From Kitasatospora arboriphila (lineage in GTDB: Bacteria > Actinomycetota > Actinomycetes > Mycobacteriales > Mycobacteriaceae), in assembly GCF_000717275.1 (NCBI RefSeq), contig NZ_JNYV01000002.1, positions 868,001 to 932,000 of the forward strand: a stretch of DNA of 64,000 nucleotides. The letters are read 5' to 3'. Under the pieces are notes generated by a model that saw only the letters and a program-made list of their open reading frames with translations, did not search any database and had not been told where the DNA came from. A program made the translations under genes and the position numbers. This document shows, one piece after another, positions 1-9,514 of the stretch. Numbering within the stretch: the stretch's first letter is position 1; every line of letters begins with the position of its first letter.

Positions 1-1405
1 GGATGGCGCCGGTCAACGCAAAGCCCTCCCGACCGGCGAGCATCTGGAGACGCGCGGCCCGTGCGCGTATGTGCGGCGGCTGCACTGCCATGCCGCCTAC
101 AACCGGTTGGGGCGGGCCGGGCTGATCCCGATTCTTGGCTGCAGATCGCCCGCATGATGTATCGGCGCGGTCTACCGGGAATGTCAGCACGAACTCTAGC
201 GTCGGTGTCTACCGAGCGCTTCGGCCGCAGATGCCCAACATTAACTACAAGGTCGAGGCGGCATCCTCGCGCTCGTCGACTTCCATCCAGCCATTGGCCG
301 TCGGAAGAGCGGGCGACGGCTGGAACGGGCGACGGGTGGAGCGGTTGGCTCAACCCGGGAATGCTGAATGGTTCCGGTTCCCACTTGCGCGGCCGCTCCG
401 CCAGCAGGTCCCCCGTGATCTTGTCGTCGTGATCGACCACGTCGATTGGCGGATCAAGGTGGATGACCACTTCCACGTCGTCGAGCGAACGCTTCGTCTT
501 GTTCGTTACCCGCACAGAGAACCCCGGGGAGGTCGCCACGACCGCGTCGCGCACGTCTTCTACAGCTTTGATCGCCGCAGCCTCGAAGTTGTCGACCTCG
601 GCGTGAAACTCGCTTCGAGTCCTTGAGTCGCTTCGGCCGGCAAATCCCGAGAGTGCGCCGGGTTCGAAACCGATCCCGCATGTCGTGGTGGACGGTTGTG
701 GGTTCGGGCATGTTGCGCGCAGATCTGCTGCCGCAGCGTTGATGTGCGCGATGGCGGCCGCCGGATCGCAAACCACTGCCCGTACCTGCCCCAGGATCTC
801 AATGTCGATGTCGACATCGGGTTGCGCATGGCGCACGCGGTCGACCATCGCAGTCAGTCACTTGAGGCCCGGTGGCCGGCCTTGTTTCAGCCCCTGGGCG
901 TAGATAGATCACACCGTCCCTACTGCCGTCACCCTCGCGTTGACACGGCCGCATCGCTGCCTGCTCGGGAGGCTCCACGATGATGGCGACGACCTCATAG
1001 CCGTCTACATCGATGCGCTGGTAGTCCCATCCCGGCCCGGGATCGCCCACGAAACTCGTCACCTCACGACGGAGGTCTTTGTCGTCGAACTTGGCCGCCG
1101 CACCGGCGATCGCCGGTGGTGTCGTCTTGTAGTTCAGGCCGACGAGCATCACTGCGTAACCGCCGAAGCGGCTCGCGGCGAGACCTGGCGGGCGGTTGGC
1201 TGTGGCGAGGATGAACTTCGCGATCTTTGCCCGCCCCGCCTTGGGCGACATGTCGACTTCTGATTTGAGCTCGAGGGGTGGCCCTCGTGGCGATCGTCCC
1301 CTACCGTCAGCAGCCCCTCGACCCAGCATGCGCCATTGGCGTTGTCCAGTCGGTAGCCGATCCATGTCGAGTGCAGCCATGCCGTGAATACCTCCGAGAG
1401 CTCGA
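1..1405 (-). pseudogene. AlbA_2-like DNA-binding-domain protein, frameshifted and cut by the window edge
   Basis: Coding signal on the minus strand runs through this stretch but changes frame at least twice. An N-terminal piece (about 1400-1285) reads IELSEVFTAWLHSTWIGYRL. The frame then shifts to a piece (about 1280-870) with ELKSEVDMSPKAG and KIAKFILATANRPP, which I recognise as the start of the AlbA_2 (Schlafen-type) putative DNA-binding domain. A third piece starts near 848 in another frame (MVDRVRHAQPDVDIDIEILG), continues with VRVTNKTKRSLDDVEVVIHL, and runs off base 1. No single frame covers the protein, so it is a decayed gene or carries assembly indels. Its original role is unknown; proteins with this domain are often regulators or sit in accessory regions. 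Confidence 0.6.
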
Positions 1406-1601
1406 TGATGCACCCGGATGAATCAATGATGCATCAGACGAGACACTCCGGTCCCAGGTGTTCTGTCGGTGAAGATGTTGTCTCAGCGCAGTCAGGCATA
1501 CTCGGATCGTTCCGTTGAATGTTGCGTTCATGGCACCAGATACGTGATATATCTACCCTCCGATGATGTCTACGCATGCCGGATAGTGGGAAGTCCGATA
1601 C

Positions 1602-2393
1602 TTAACCGTCAGCAGTTTTGCACGGGTCGGATTTGTGGAGATCTGTCACGCTGAAGTCAACTGTACAATCCCACTTCGGCGTCTTATAGCTGACAGAAAC
1701 AGTGGCTTCATTGTCTACCTTGCTGACCTCCAGTTTTTGGCAGGTCGTGCCGGCTGCGTCTGCGACCGCTACCGCCATGCCGTACGAGGAGGGATCATCC
1801 TTGATGCCTGCAGACAGAGTGGTGGCCTCACCGGCCTTTATGTCGGTTGCGCTCGCGACTACGTTCAAATTGAAAGTTAGCTTGGTAGGGTCGTCGCTTG
1901 CGAGAGGTACCACGCTGGCGGTCACTTGGGGGACGGTGGAATCTTCGGGGCCGGACTGTTCTTCATAGACAGCGATTGCCCCGCCAAAGAAACCCGTAAT
2001 CGCCGCAAGAAGGACTAATATTTGGGCAGCGACAACTAGTCTGGTCTTCTGAAACTCTTTCGTTAGATAGTCAGCAACTGCCCGAAGATTATCAACATCA
2101 ATTTTCCTTACGAACTCAGTCTGGTAGGCGAGCGCAAGTATGACCGCGATCGCGCCGAGCGCGGCGGATACGAAGACAAGTATTTGGGAGGCAACCGGAC
2201 CATCGGCCAGAATTGTTGACAGACTGGTTAAGCCGCCGACGGTGACTAAAGTTGCTACGGTCGCGACCTTTGTACTGATACCGGACGCCACTTCTTTCAG
2301 GGACTTCAAGGCGGCGGAATAGGTGAGTTCGTCCGCGACCACCTGCAACCGATCCAAGTCGGTGGATGCGACTGCCCGATCGTCCGGCGTCAC
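1602..2393 (-). CDS. Membrane protein with three predicted helices and an exported C-terminal domain
   Basis: 263 aa from GTG at 2393; the GTG overlaps the stop of the upstream 80-aa gene (GTGA), which fixes this start over longer in-frame options. Hydrophobic segments lie at about residues 40-58, 65-88 and 118-141. The first two are close together (VATLVTVGGLTSLSTILA, then ILVFVSAALGAIAVILALAY). The last 120 residues are polar, beta-like and contain three cysteines, suggesting an extracytoplasmic domain. I do not recognise the family. The paired-helix layout recalls SLATT-type effectors but I see no diagnostic motif. Its lower GC than the neighbouring catabolic genes and its setting among pseudogenes suggest acquired DNA. 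Confidence 0.7.
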   Translation of the reverse strand: MTPDDRAVASTDLDRLQVVADELTYSAALKSLKEVASGISTKVATVATLVTVGGLTSLSTILADGPVASQILVFVSAALGAIAVILALAYQTEFVRKIDVDNLRAVADYLTKEFQKTRLVVAAQILVLLAAITGFFGGAIAVYEEQSGPEDSTVPQVTASVVPLASDDPTKLTFNLNVVASATDIKAGEATTLSAGIKDDPSSYGMAVAVADAAGTTCQKLEVSKVDNEATVSVSYKTPKWDCTVDFSVTDLHKSDPCKTADG

Positions 2394-2632
2394 GATACGA
2401 CCTCGCCGTCGAAGTACTTTCGATGCGGTGAGTTCGCGCCCGCGGGCCCGGGACACTGCACAGCGTACGTGAATGGCCTGGGAGTGGGGCCGGGATCGGG
2501 ATCCGGCCATGGAATATCAGCGGGATGGGGTCCATCGCCGCCAAGTTGTGTAAGTCCTGCTTTCTCGGCAACTAGAGCAGTGCAGTCGATTCCGTCGTCG
2601 TTACATATGTATAATTCGGGATTCAATCTCAT
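2390..2632 (-). CDS. Small proline-rich protein of unknown function
   Basis: 80 aa. The start is well supported: AAGGAGGT lies seven bases before the ATG, the strongest ribosome-binding site in this part of the window. The protein has a short N-terminal part with two cysteines (MRLNPELYICNDDGIDCTAL) and a Pro/Asp-rich middle (WPDPDPGPTPRP). There is no signal peptide or membrane segment. Its stop overlaps the GTG of the membrane protein downstream, so the two are probably translated together and may act as a pair. I do not recognise a family. Confidence 0.6.
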   Translation of the reverse strand: MRLNPELYICNDDGIDCTALVAEKAGLTQLGGDGPHPADIPWPDPDPGPTPRPFTYAVQCPGPAGANSPHRKYFDGEVVS

Positions 2633-2888
2633 GGTGAAACCTCCTTGTGTTTCAATGTCTCACAAGTTTCACCCCGTGGCATCCGCATCTCGAAACGCTG
2701 TTGATGAACCCGAATACCGTTGCGCTGCTGGCTATTTGTTCGGCTAGCGAAGTGTTCGTGGCTTCAGCGTGTCAGGGGCAGGCTGTCTAATTGATGGGAC
2801 GCCCCGGCGCGCGGTCGCACCCTCGGCGACGAGCCCGTCAGCGTGTTGGCTGAGGTGATGAGGGTGGCGGTAGATGGACCTCGCCGGG

Positions 2889-3117
2889 TTAATCCCAGCT
2901 TTGGCCCAGTCCGACAGCGGGCGGAAAACAGGTCGCGGGCTCACTGCCCGCCAGGCCGAGATGGTCAGTAGCCCCTGTCTGTCTGCGTACTCCGTGGGGG
3001 CCGTCAGTGGCACGATCGATGGCACGATCCGATTGCCTTGGTAGTCCAAAAGTCGGCTCCACTACCGAGAGCGACTTTCTGTTGCGGCGTGAGTTTGGCG
3101 ATCGACTTGGCGCTCAT
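2889..3117 (-). pseudogene. N-terminal fragment of a GH3 beta-glucosidase
   Basis: The 5' end is well preserved: AAGGGAG is followed by ATG at 3117 and [21 protein letters not shown] frame change follows, after which another frame reads [12 protein letters not shown] and [17 protein letters not shown], ending at a stop at 2889. These are hallmark strings of the N-terminal domain of glycoside hydrolase family 3 beta-glucosidases (TDGPHG, the LGL..S.PATCFP block, and SWD). Only about 75 of the usual 750 or more residues remain. It is a dead gene; what is left cannot be catalytic. Confidence 0.75.
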
Positions 3118-3623
3118 GACTCGTGGCTCCCTTGACTCGCTGAGTCCTTCCCAACCTGCTGCCTTTGAGCCCCCAGGTCAAGTCTGGGCAGAAATGTCCA
3201 CCTATGCCGACGACAGACTGGGCGTTTGCTGGCCTTATTCGACGCATAAAGCATCGGGGGTGCTTCCCAGACACGTAAGAAGCCTGCGTCGCGAGCCAAT
3301 CTCGCAGAATCCGGTCCTCACGGACAACGTGCCGGCTATTAGCCCGGAAGGCTTCGGGCGTGACGGGTATGGCTGAGATCCAGGAGCTACTACAGTTGGT
3401 GTCCTCTCACTGCGCTAATCAGCTTTAGCGCAGGAGGTGGGCGCGCCACCAGCGCAAATAGCCCACCGGTCGGCTTCGACTTGCTTCACCCATCACTTAC
3501 CCATCACTTTGAGCTTGATTTCAGAGATGGGCTTGGTAGGCCCTGGACACTTCAACCGGATCCTTGCTGCTCAGCAGTACAGGTATGGACTGCGATGGGC
3601 AGGTAGCGATGTACGAGTCGAGA

Positions 3624-3659
3624 TCAAGAGGTTAGGGGTTCGAATTTCCTCGGGCGCAG
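3624..3659 (+). pseudogene. 3' half of a tRNA-Arg-like gene (possible att remnant)
   Basis: The segment contains AGGTTAGGGGTTCGAATTT followed by CCTCGGGCGCA. This matches the layout of the variable loop, T-arm (GGTTCGAAT) and acceptor 3' strand of actinobacterial tRNA-Arg genes whose acceptor is GCGCCCG/CGGGCGC. The T-stem has G-T mismatches and I cannot find the 5' half or anticodon arm, so it is not a working tRNA. A tRNA 3' end directly followed by an intrinsic terminator is typical of an integration site left behind by a mobile element. Confidence 0.55.
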
Positions 3660-3666
3660 GTCGATA

Positions 3667-3712
3667 CGGCCCACACCTCGCTTGCGCGAGGTGTGGGCCG
3701 CTTGTTTTGTTT
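3667..3712 (+). terminator. Strong intrinsic terminator after the tRNA remnant
   Basis: CGGCCCACACCTCG pairs perfectly with CGAGGTGTGGGCCG around a six-base loop (14 bp stem). CTTGTTTTGTTT follows. Confidence 0.85.
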
Positions 3713-3930
3713 GGGGTGATCGGTGGCGGTGGATTGCTTGCGCGATCGTCCTAATCAAGCGCCGAGCAGCGGGGACGGGCGCCACTGTGACGATCGCTCT
3801 GGACCGGTGGCGTTGATCTAGACGCGTTCACGGTGCTGCCGCGGTCGTGTCGGCTCGCCAGCGCGTTCGCCGATATCGCGCACGTCCCCGCATCGATTGG
3901 TGGCGAAACTTCCGTGAACACCGGAGCCGA

Positions 3931-6393
3931 TTACCCATTCTCGACCGCGGCCTCGCGTGTCAATCGTGTGGCCGAGGGCGGCGAGAGTGTGATGGTGGCG
4001 TCGAAGAAGTGGAGTCCGTCGCCGGGGACGCCGACGCGAACTCGTCGTGCAGTCAGGGTGGCCAGTTCAGGTATCGCGTCCACCATATTCGAGATCCGAA
4101 GGAGCGTTTCGATGACCGCGTCGAGGTCGACCGGTGGGCGGTCGGTGGCGCCAGACAGGACGGGATAACTTTTCAATGAACGCACCATCGCTTCAGCATC
4201 TCGGTCGGTCAGTGGGCTCACCCCGTAAGCCACATCACCGAAGAACTGCGCATATTGGTCCGCTGGGCTCACCGAGAGAACGGGTCCGAAGATGGCGTCG
4301 TCTAGAACCCGGATAGTCAAGTCTTGTCCAGCTGTGTCCTCGTTCGACAAGCGAATGCCGAAACTCTCCAATAGTTTTCGGCTTTGCTCGTCGTCGAGTT
4401 CGCCCGACCCGTACTCATCAACCTGCTTCTTGGCCTGCTCGATTTTCATGTTGGTCGGCATTCGTACAATCCCGACCGGGAGACGTAGCCAGTTACCGTA
4501 TGCCGCCGCGTGTCCGAGCGCCGTTGCGGCAGATTCTGGGAATCGGTATGAAGGGATAGCTTTGTCGTTACCGATTCGGAGATCCGCGACAATCCCCTCT
4601 TGAGAAAGAAAGCTTGCAAGTACAGGTTTCTTGGGGGCGGCTACGCACTCTCTGACCAGTGATTGAGCGATAGGCCCTGCATCTTCGACGAGCGGCGGTA
4701 TGAACAGCACGATGACCGCGTCGACCCCGTGATCATCCAGCAGTGCACGTAGCGCGTATCCGTAGTCGTAACCAGATGCTTTCGGGGTGAGGTCGAGCGG
4801 GTTCGTCACGGGATGGCGGATCGCTCTGCCGAGTACGTCAATGGTTTCAGGTGACAGATCTGCCAGGACTAGGCCGGCTGCGCGGCACGCGCCGGCGGCC
4901 AACGCTCCCGGGCCCTCGGCGTTGGTGAGAATCGCTGTCCTGGGGCCCGCCGGCACCGGCTGATTTGCCAGCAGAAGGGCCGTGTCGAACATCTCCTGCA
5001 TGGTCCGCGTTCGAATCACACCGATTTGGGTGAACAGGGCATTAAGTGTGGCATCCGAACCCGTAGCACCGGACGTGCGTGCCAGGGCGCCGATTTGCTT
5101 GGTGCGAAAGCTTCCAGGATGAACGGCGATGACGGGCTTTTTCATGGCCAGTCGCCGGGCGGTTCGAGCAAATCGGCGCGGATTTCCGAATGCGTCCAGA
5201 TGAAGGAGTACAACGCCAGTGGCACGATCGGTCTCCCACCAGTGCAGCAGATCATTAGGGGAGATATCAAGCGAATCGCCGAGGGAAACAAAGCCGCAGA
5301 ATCCAAGACCGAGCAGGCGAGCGTGGTCGAGTACAGCAAGACCCAGGGGTCCGGACTGACTCGCCATCGACACGCGACCGCGTGGGGGAATCGCCGGAGA
5401 AAACGTGGCAATGATGTCGGCGTCTTCGCGCAGACTGACGACACCCATACAGTTGGGCCCGACGAGCCGCATGCCGTGGCCGCGGACAAAGCGTAGGAGT
5501 TCGGAGGTACGAGCTTCTGCATCGCCCATCTCAGTGCTGACAACGATCACCGCGCCAACATCGATGGACGCACAGTCCGCGAGGACTTCAAGGACGGCAT
5601 CGACTGGCACCGCGACCACGGCCAGATCCAAGTCGGCAAGATCCCGAACGGAAGCGACGGCACGCACGCCGTCGATCTCCGACGCGTGCGGATTGACGGC
5701 ATACAGGGGTCCGCGAAAACTGTTCAGAAGGTTGCGAAGAATGGCGTTGCCGACAGTGTGTTCGTTGCGGCTCGCGCCCACAACTGCAACCGACCGCGGC
5801 GCAAAGAGCGGATGTAGCGACGACTGAATCGCGACGCGTTCGCGCCGGTCGGATCGTGCGAGCACCTGGCGACGAGGGTCAACTGCCAACTCGACGTGCC
5901 GCACGTCGCCGACTTCACCGAACTCCACACGGTATCCAGAACTTTGGAATGTCCGGAGCATCGGAAGGTTCTCGTCCAGCACGTCTGCCTCGAATACCTC
6001 AATTCCTCGCGCTCGGCCCGCCGCCGCCAGATGCTCGAGAAGGAGCCCACCCAGGCCCATGCCCTGGTATGAATCTTGGACGGTGAAGCCGATCTCGGCA
6101 CGATCACGCTCGGTGATAGACACCGCGTAGTCGGCCATTCCGATGACCTCGTCATCCAGGGTGGCCAACAAGACGAGTTTGGAGTCGTAGTCGGAGTCAA
6201 CCAACTTCCGAGTCGTTTCACGCTTCATCGTCATAACCGGCCCGAGGGAACGGAATGCGACCGTCCGACGCGACAATCGCCCGTAGAAATCCATCACGGT
6301 GTCAAGGTCTTCGGGCACCGCCGGTCTGATGAAAATCGATCGGCCATCTCGAAGCAGGCCAGGTCGCTCGAGCTCTTCCGGGTAGAAGGACAT
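3931..6393 (-). CDS. PatZ-type GNAT acetyltransferase fused to a degenerate acyl-CoA synthetase (ADP-forming)
   Basis: 820 aa from ATG at 6393 (MSFYPEELERP); a TTG at 6498 would add 35 unconserved residues. Residues about 15-165 are a GNAT domain with the acetyl-CoA loop QGMGLGG. About 190-320 is a CoA-binding Rossmann domain (SVAVVGASR, VGPNCMGVV). Succinyl-CoA-synthetase-like domains follow, then a C-terminal ATP-grasp piece. The protein resembles Pat/PatZ enzymes, which acetylate lysines of CoA ligases and use an inactive synthetase part as a sensor. In support, the phosphohistidine region (usually SHTGALAGSD) reads ARTSGATGSD. The ATP-grasp region keeps only its second half (FGPVLSV, DVAYGVSPLTD); the nucleotide-binding first half seems to be missing. 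A working acetate-CoA ligase is therefore unlikely. It could control the many AMP-forming CoA ligases nearby. Confidence 0.85.
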   Translation of the reverse strand: MSFYPEELERPGLLRDGRSIFIRPAVPEDLDTVMDFYGRLSRRTVAFRSLGPVMTMKRETTRKLVDSDYDSKLVLLATLDDEVIGMADYAVSITERDRAEIGFTVQDSYQGMGLGGLLLEHLAAAGRARGIEVFEADVLDENLPMLRTFQSSGYRVEFGEVGDVRHVELAVDPRRQVLARSDRRERVAIQSSLHPLFAPRSVAVVGASRNEHTVGNAILRNLLNSFRGPLYAVNPHASEIDGVRAVASVRDLADLDLAVVAVPVDAVLEVLADCASIDVGAVIVVSTEMGDAEARTSELLRFVRGHGMRLVGPNCMGVVSLREDADIIATFSPAIPPRGRVSMASQSGPLGLAVLDHARLLGLGFCGFVSLGDSLDISPNDLLHWWETDRATGVVLLHLDAFGNPRRFARTARRLAMKKPVIAVHPGSFRTKQIGALARTSGATGSDATLNALFTQIGVIRTRTMQEMFDTALLLANQPVPAGPRTAILTNAEGPGALAAGACRAAGLVLADLSPETIDVLGRAIRHPVTNPLDLTPKASGYDYGYALRALLDDHGVDAVIVLFIPPLVEDAGPIAQSLVRECVAAPKKPVLASFLSQEGIVADLRIGNDKAIPSYRFPESAATALGHAAAYGNWLRLPVGIVRMPTNMKIEQAKKQVDEYGSGELDDEQSRKLLESFGIRLSNEDTAGQDLTIRVLDDAIFGPVLSVSPADQYAQFFGDVAYGVSPLTDRDAEAMVRSLKSYPVLSGATDRPPVDLDAVIETLLRISNMVDAIPELATLTARRVRVGVPGDGLHFFDATITLSPPSATRLTREAAVENG

Positions 6394-6692
6394 GGGGTGA
6401 GCGTACTGAGTTGGCGCGGGCGATGTAGCTCGTCGGGGCACTGTGATACTGCGGCGCCCGCGACGAGATGTTGCAGCCTCCTGATACTCCTGCCTCAATC
6501 CATACAGCTGAATGTTTTGGCTGTTACGATGTGCGCCAGATCACGTTACGGCGTAAGATCTTGGTCGGCGGCCAGGGACCCTACGACGCGTGATTCGCGT
6601 ACTGCTGTCGATGGCGCGAGTGATGAACGGTAGCGGCTCGACTGGTCACGCACCCATGATTTGAAGACGAGTTCGGAAGAGCGGTGGAGATT

Positions 6693-7385
6693 ATGACGCG
6701 CCAGACAATGTTGGAAGCGGCACGGAAGTTGCCCCGTTCGCCTATTTATGGGATCGGAGTATGCAGATCGGGCGGCAACTACGTGGATTTCGAGATCGGC
6801 TGGGACGACCTCGAACGAGATACGGCGTGGGCGTTTGCTGAACTCAGCGCCGCGGGAGTCAACCGTGACGACCATGTACTCATCACAACGCCCAACCACG
6901 AGAACCCATGGCTGAGCCCGGTACTTCGAGCCCTGCGCAGGATTGGTGCGACGTATACCCCTGCTGAGACCTACAGTTGGGATTCGACCCGGTTCGTGTC
7001 AGTACTCTCGCGTTTGCCGATCACCGTCGTCATCGGTCTCGCTGAGGAGACTCTCCAAGCGATTGCGGCCCAAGAGTCGGACCTGCCGGATATGTTTCGC
7101 AATGTGCGGTTGATCTGGGCCCGCCCGGAAGCGCATGCGGAATTGGAAGCGTCAGGGGTTCCGTCACTCTTGATCGCTCTGCTCGGACCGGCTCTCGGGC
7201 TTGCGCGACCAGACGCCCCTCATGATCTACGGGTCAACGCCGAGGAGTGGGTTGTCACTGATTCGGCTGGCGAACTCGTCGTATCAGCGACGTCTGCCCG
7301 CAGGTCGCACATCGCTGACGTGCGCACCGGGGTCAACGGCAGAGTCGTCGGCACTGGGGATGGCGTCGTCCGCGTTCAGCTCTGA
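6693..7385 (+). CDS. Short adenylate-forming-ligase-like protein (N-terminal part only)
   Basis: 230 aa from ATG at 6693; a GTG at 6684 is also possible. It opens like an acyl-CoA ligase: a segment equivalent to the strand that fills the first subdomain (DFEIGWDDLERDTAWAFAEL), then GVNRDDHVLITTPNHENPW and LRRIGATYTPAE. It lacks the ATP P-loop (TSGTTG.PKG) and the C-terminal lysine domain. The last 60 residues (EEWVVTDSAGELVVSA and GRVVGTGDGVVRVQL) form what looks like a small beta domain, so the gene is not simply cut mid-fold. It may be a non-catalytic partner or a stable remnant. A 339-base gap separates it from the hydrolase downstream. Confidence 0.6.
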   Translation: MTRQTMLEAARKLPRSPIYGIGVCRSGGNYVDFEIGWDDLERDTAWAFAELSAAGVNRDDHVLITTPNHENPWLSPVLRALRRIGATYTPAETYSWDSTRFVSVLSRLPITVVIGLAEETLQAIAAQESDLPDMFRNVRLIWARPEAHAELEASGVPSLLIALLGPALGLARPDAPHDLRVNAEEWVVTDSAGELVVSATSARRSHIADVRTGVNGRVVGTGDGVVRVQL

Positions 7386-7724
7386 CTGCAGGCAGCAGGC
7401 TCGGCGCCGTACGGGCGCCAGTGGGTTCCCGTGACGAACTGACAAGAGCGAGAACAGGATCGGTCGGACGCGTTCTGGAACCTCAGTCGAGACCACTGAC
7501 GTTCGTTGTGCGCTAGGTCATCTCAAGTGGTTTAGTTGACATACATCACACCCATATAGTCTACTAATTAAGCGGTAAGAGCGTACCGGCCCCGGAATCA
7601 CCTCTCGCTTCGCGCGGCCGGCGCAGGGGCATGCGGCAGTCTTGTGGTTCAGAGGCGTAGGAGAAGGCCCGGCAGCCCTAGCTCGACGATCATCTTCACT
7701 CAATGACGAGAAGCGAGGTCGCTA
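7386..7724 (+). promoter_or_regulatory. Leader region of the CocE-type hydrolase gene
   Basis: No gene seen here. TTGACA at 7536 and TATAGT at 7555 are spaced only 13 bases apart, so the promoter assignment is weak. TAGTCTACTAATTAAG at 7557 differs by one base from the AGTTnnnnAATTA motif found upstream of other operons in the window. Confidence 0.35.
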
Positions 7725-9428
7725 ATGTCTGACGTGGCAATCGAATTCGATGTTGCGGCTTCAATGCGTGATGGCGTCCGACTTCGGGCCGACGTCTATC
7801 GGCCCTCGACCGGCGGACCGTGGCCGGTGTTGCTGACCCGGCTGCCCTATGGCAAGAGCACCCCAATGGTGATCGGGGGTCTAAATCCCGTCGGAATCGC
7901 GAAGTCCGGATTCATCGTCGTGGTGCAGGACGTGAGAGGTCGTTTCGCCTCGGAGGGGGAGTGGGAACCGTTCACGTCCGAAATGGACGACGGGTTTGAC
8001 ACGATTCAGTGGGCAGCGAAACTGCCGGGGTCGAATGGCTCTGTCGGAATGTTCGGTTCCAGCTACTTCGGCAATACGCAGTGGATGGCAGCGCTCGCAA
8101 AACCGCCGGAGTTGAAAGCGATTTCGCCGAAGATCACGTGGTCGGACCCTGCAGAAGGGTTCGTTTCCCGCGGCGGGGCAGCCGAGCTGGGTCTTGGCAT
8201 GTCGTGGTCGCTGATGATGGGCATTGACACCTTGCTCCGTCGCCACGCCGACGACCCTATGGCAAAAGGGCGCTCGCTCATGGCCTTGATCGGGGATCTC
8301 GACGCGGTTACGGCCACCGCCTACTGGGAACTGCCCGACGGTCACTACCCCGTGTACGGTCGCCACAACATTCAGGAACTCAGCCTCGAGCGGGCACAGC
8401 TGGAACCCGACTGGGGCGAAGTCTGCCGCCCTGCGGGTCGGCAAGCAGAAGTCGATCTCCCGAGCTTGCACACCGGAGGCTGGTACGACATCTTTTGTCA
8501 GGGAACTCTCGACAACTTTGTGGCGATGAGGGCGACAGGTCGAGAGGCGAACCTGATCATTGGCCCGTGGTCGCATACCGGGACGACAGGCTACCTCGGC
8601 GACGTCAACTTCGGCCTGGCCGCCAGCGCGGACCTCATGGGTTTCCGAGGGAGGCTCGCTGATATCGAACTCGGTTGGTTCCGCCGGATACTCGGCCCGG
8701 ATGCCGGCGAAGCCTCGCCCTCGCCGAAGTTGCCGCCGGTACTGCTGTACGTCATGGGCACCAACGAGTGGAGGGAAGAATCGGAGTGGCCTCTTGCTCG
8801 GGCGGTGGACACAGACCTGTTCTTGCGCGCAGGCGAGAGGCTCGCCTTCGATGCGCCGGCAGCCGACGAGGGGACGGATACGTTCGTTTACGATCCCGAG
8901 GATCCGGTGCCGACCACAGGTGGCGCGGTGTTCATGTCGAGTGCGTTCCCTCCGGGTCCGATTGACCAGACGCAGGTCGAATCACGCTCTGACGTAATGG
9001 TTTATACCACCGACACGCTGGCCGACGACTTGGAGGTGACAGGACGCATCCGAGCCCACCTCGTGGTGGCAACTGACGCGCCTTCGACCGACTGGGTGGT
9101 CAGGCTGTGTGATGTCGACGTCGATGGTGTGTCACGCAATGTGGCCGACGGGATCTTGCGAGCTGCTGCGACCGCAGGAGAGTACTCCGAACAAGTGGTG
9201 GATCTCTGGTCCACCAGCTATGTGTTCCGTGCAGATCATCGAATTCGCGTGCAGGTCACATCTAGCAGCTTCCCGCGTTGGGACCGGAACAGGAACACCG
9301 GAGAACCCATCGGTCAGGCCACGTGGTCTCAGGTGGCCCGGCAGGAGGTCGCGCACGCCGCTGCCCGACCGTCGCGAATAGTGCTGCCCGTGGTGCCGAA
9401 TGCAGCGCCGACGCCCGGCCCCACGTAG
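7725..9428 (+). CDS. CocE/NonD family serine hydrolase
   Basis: 567 aa, full length for the family (cocaine esterase is about 574 aa). These alpha/beta hydrolases of the X-Pro dipeptidyl-peptidase S15 clan cleave esters, amides or acylated amino acids. The nucleophile motif GSSYFG lies near residue 110, with Ser in the G-x-S-Y-x-G setting. The acid is in GGWYDIF near 250, and the histidine in GPWSHTG near 285. The C-terminal jelly-roll domain typical of CocE is present (VTGRIRAHLVVATDAPSTDW, VQVTSSSFPRWDRNRNTG). There is no signal peptide, so it should be cytoplasmic. A paralogue sits at 26169-27905. Placed among CoA-ester genes, it probably frees an acid from an ester or amide; the substrate is unknown. 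Confidence 0.85.
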   Translation: MSDVAIEFDVAASMRDGVRLRADVYRPSTGGPWPVLLTRLPYGKSTPMVIGGLNPVGIAKSGFIVVVQDVRGRFASEGEWEPFTSEMDDGFDTIQWAAKLPGSNGSVGMFGSSYFGNTQWMAALAKPPELKAISPKITWSDPAEGFVSRGGAAELGLGMSWSLMMGIDTLLRRHADDPMAKGRSLMALIGDLDAVTATAYWELPDGHYPVYGRHNIQELSLERAQLEPDWGEVCRPAGRQAEVDLPSLHTGGWYDIFCQGTLDNFVAMRATGREANLIIGPWSHTGTTGYLGDVNFGLAASADLMGFRGRLADIELGWFRRILGPDAGEASPSPKLPPVLLYVMGTNEWREESEWPLARAVDTDLFLRAGERLAFDAPAADEGTDTFVYDPEDPVPTTGGAVFMSSAFPPGPIDQTQVESRSDVMVYTTDTLADDLEVTGRIRAHLVVATDAPSTDWVVRLCDVDVDGVSRNVADGILRAAATAGEYSEQVVDLWSTSYVFRADHRIRVQVTSSSFPRWDRNRNTGEPIGQATWSQVARQEVAHAAARPSRIVLPVVPNAAPTPGPT

Positions 9429-9514
9429 GGGACTAGGACGCTGCGTCCGGCAGCGGTCTTTTCTTGAGTACGTCAGTCCGTCGACACGGATGAATTAGCA
9501 CAGAAGGGCTAGGA

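Larger units (their letters stand above)
3118..3930. other. Long non-coding stretch
   Basis: About 800 bases without a convincing gene on either strand. Open frames here lack ribosome-binding sites and protein-like composition. It holds the tRNA-like remnant near 3630 and the strong hairpin at 3667, listed separately. The rest shows nothing I can identify. Confidence 0.5.

Noticed and set aside
1602..2393. SLATT-type effector of a nucleotide-signalling defence system
   Set aside because: There is no SMODS or SLOG partner gene nearby and no diagnostic motif.
7536..7560. Sigma-70 type promoter TTGACA/TATAGT
   Set aside because: The 13-base spacing is too short for a confident call; left as weak regulatory sequence.
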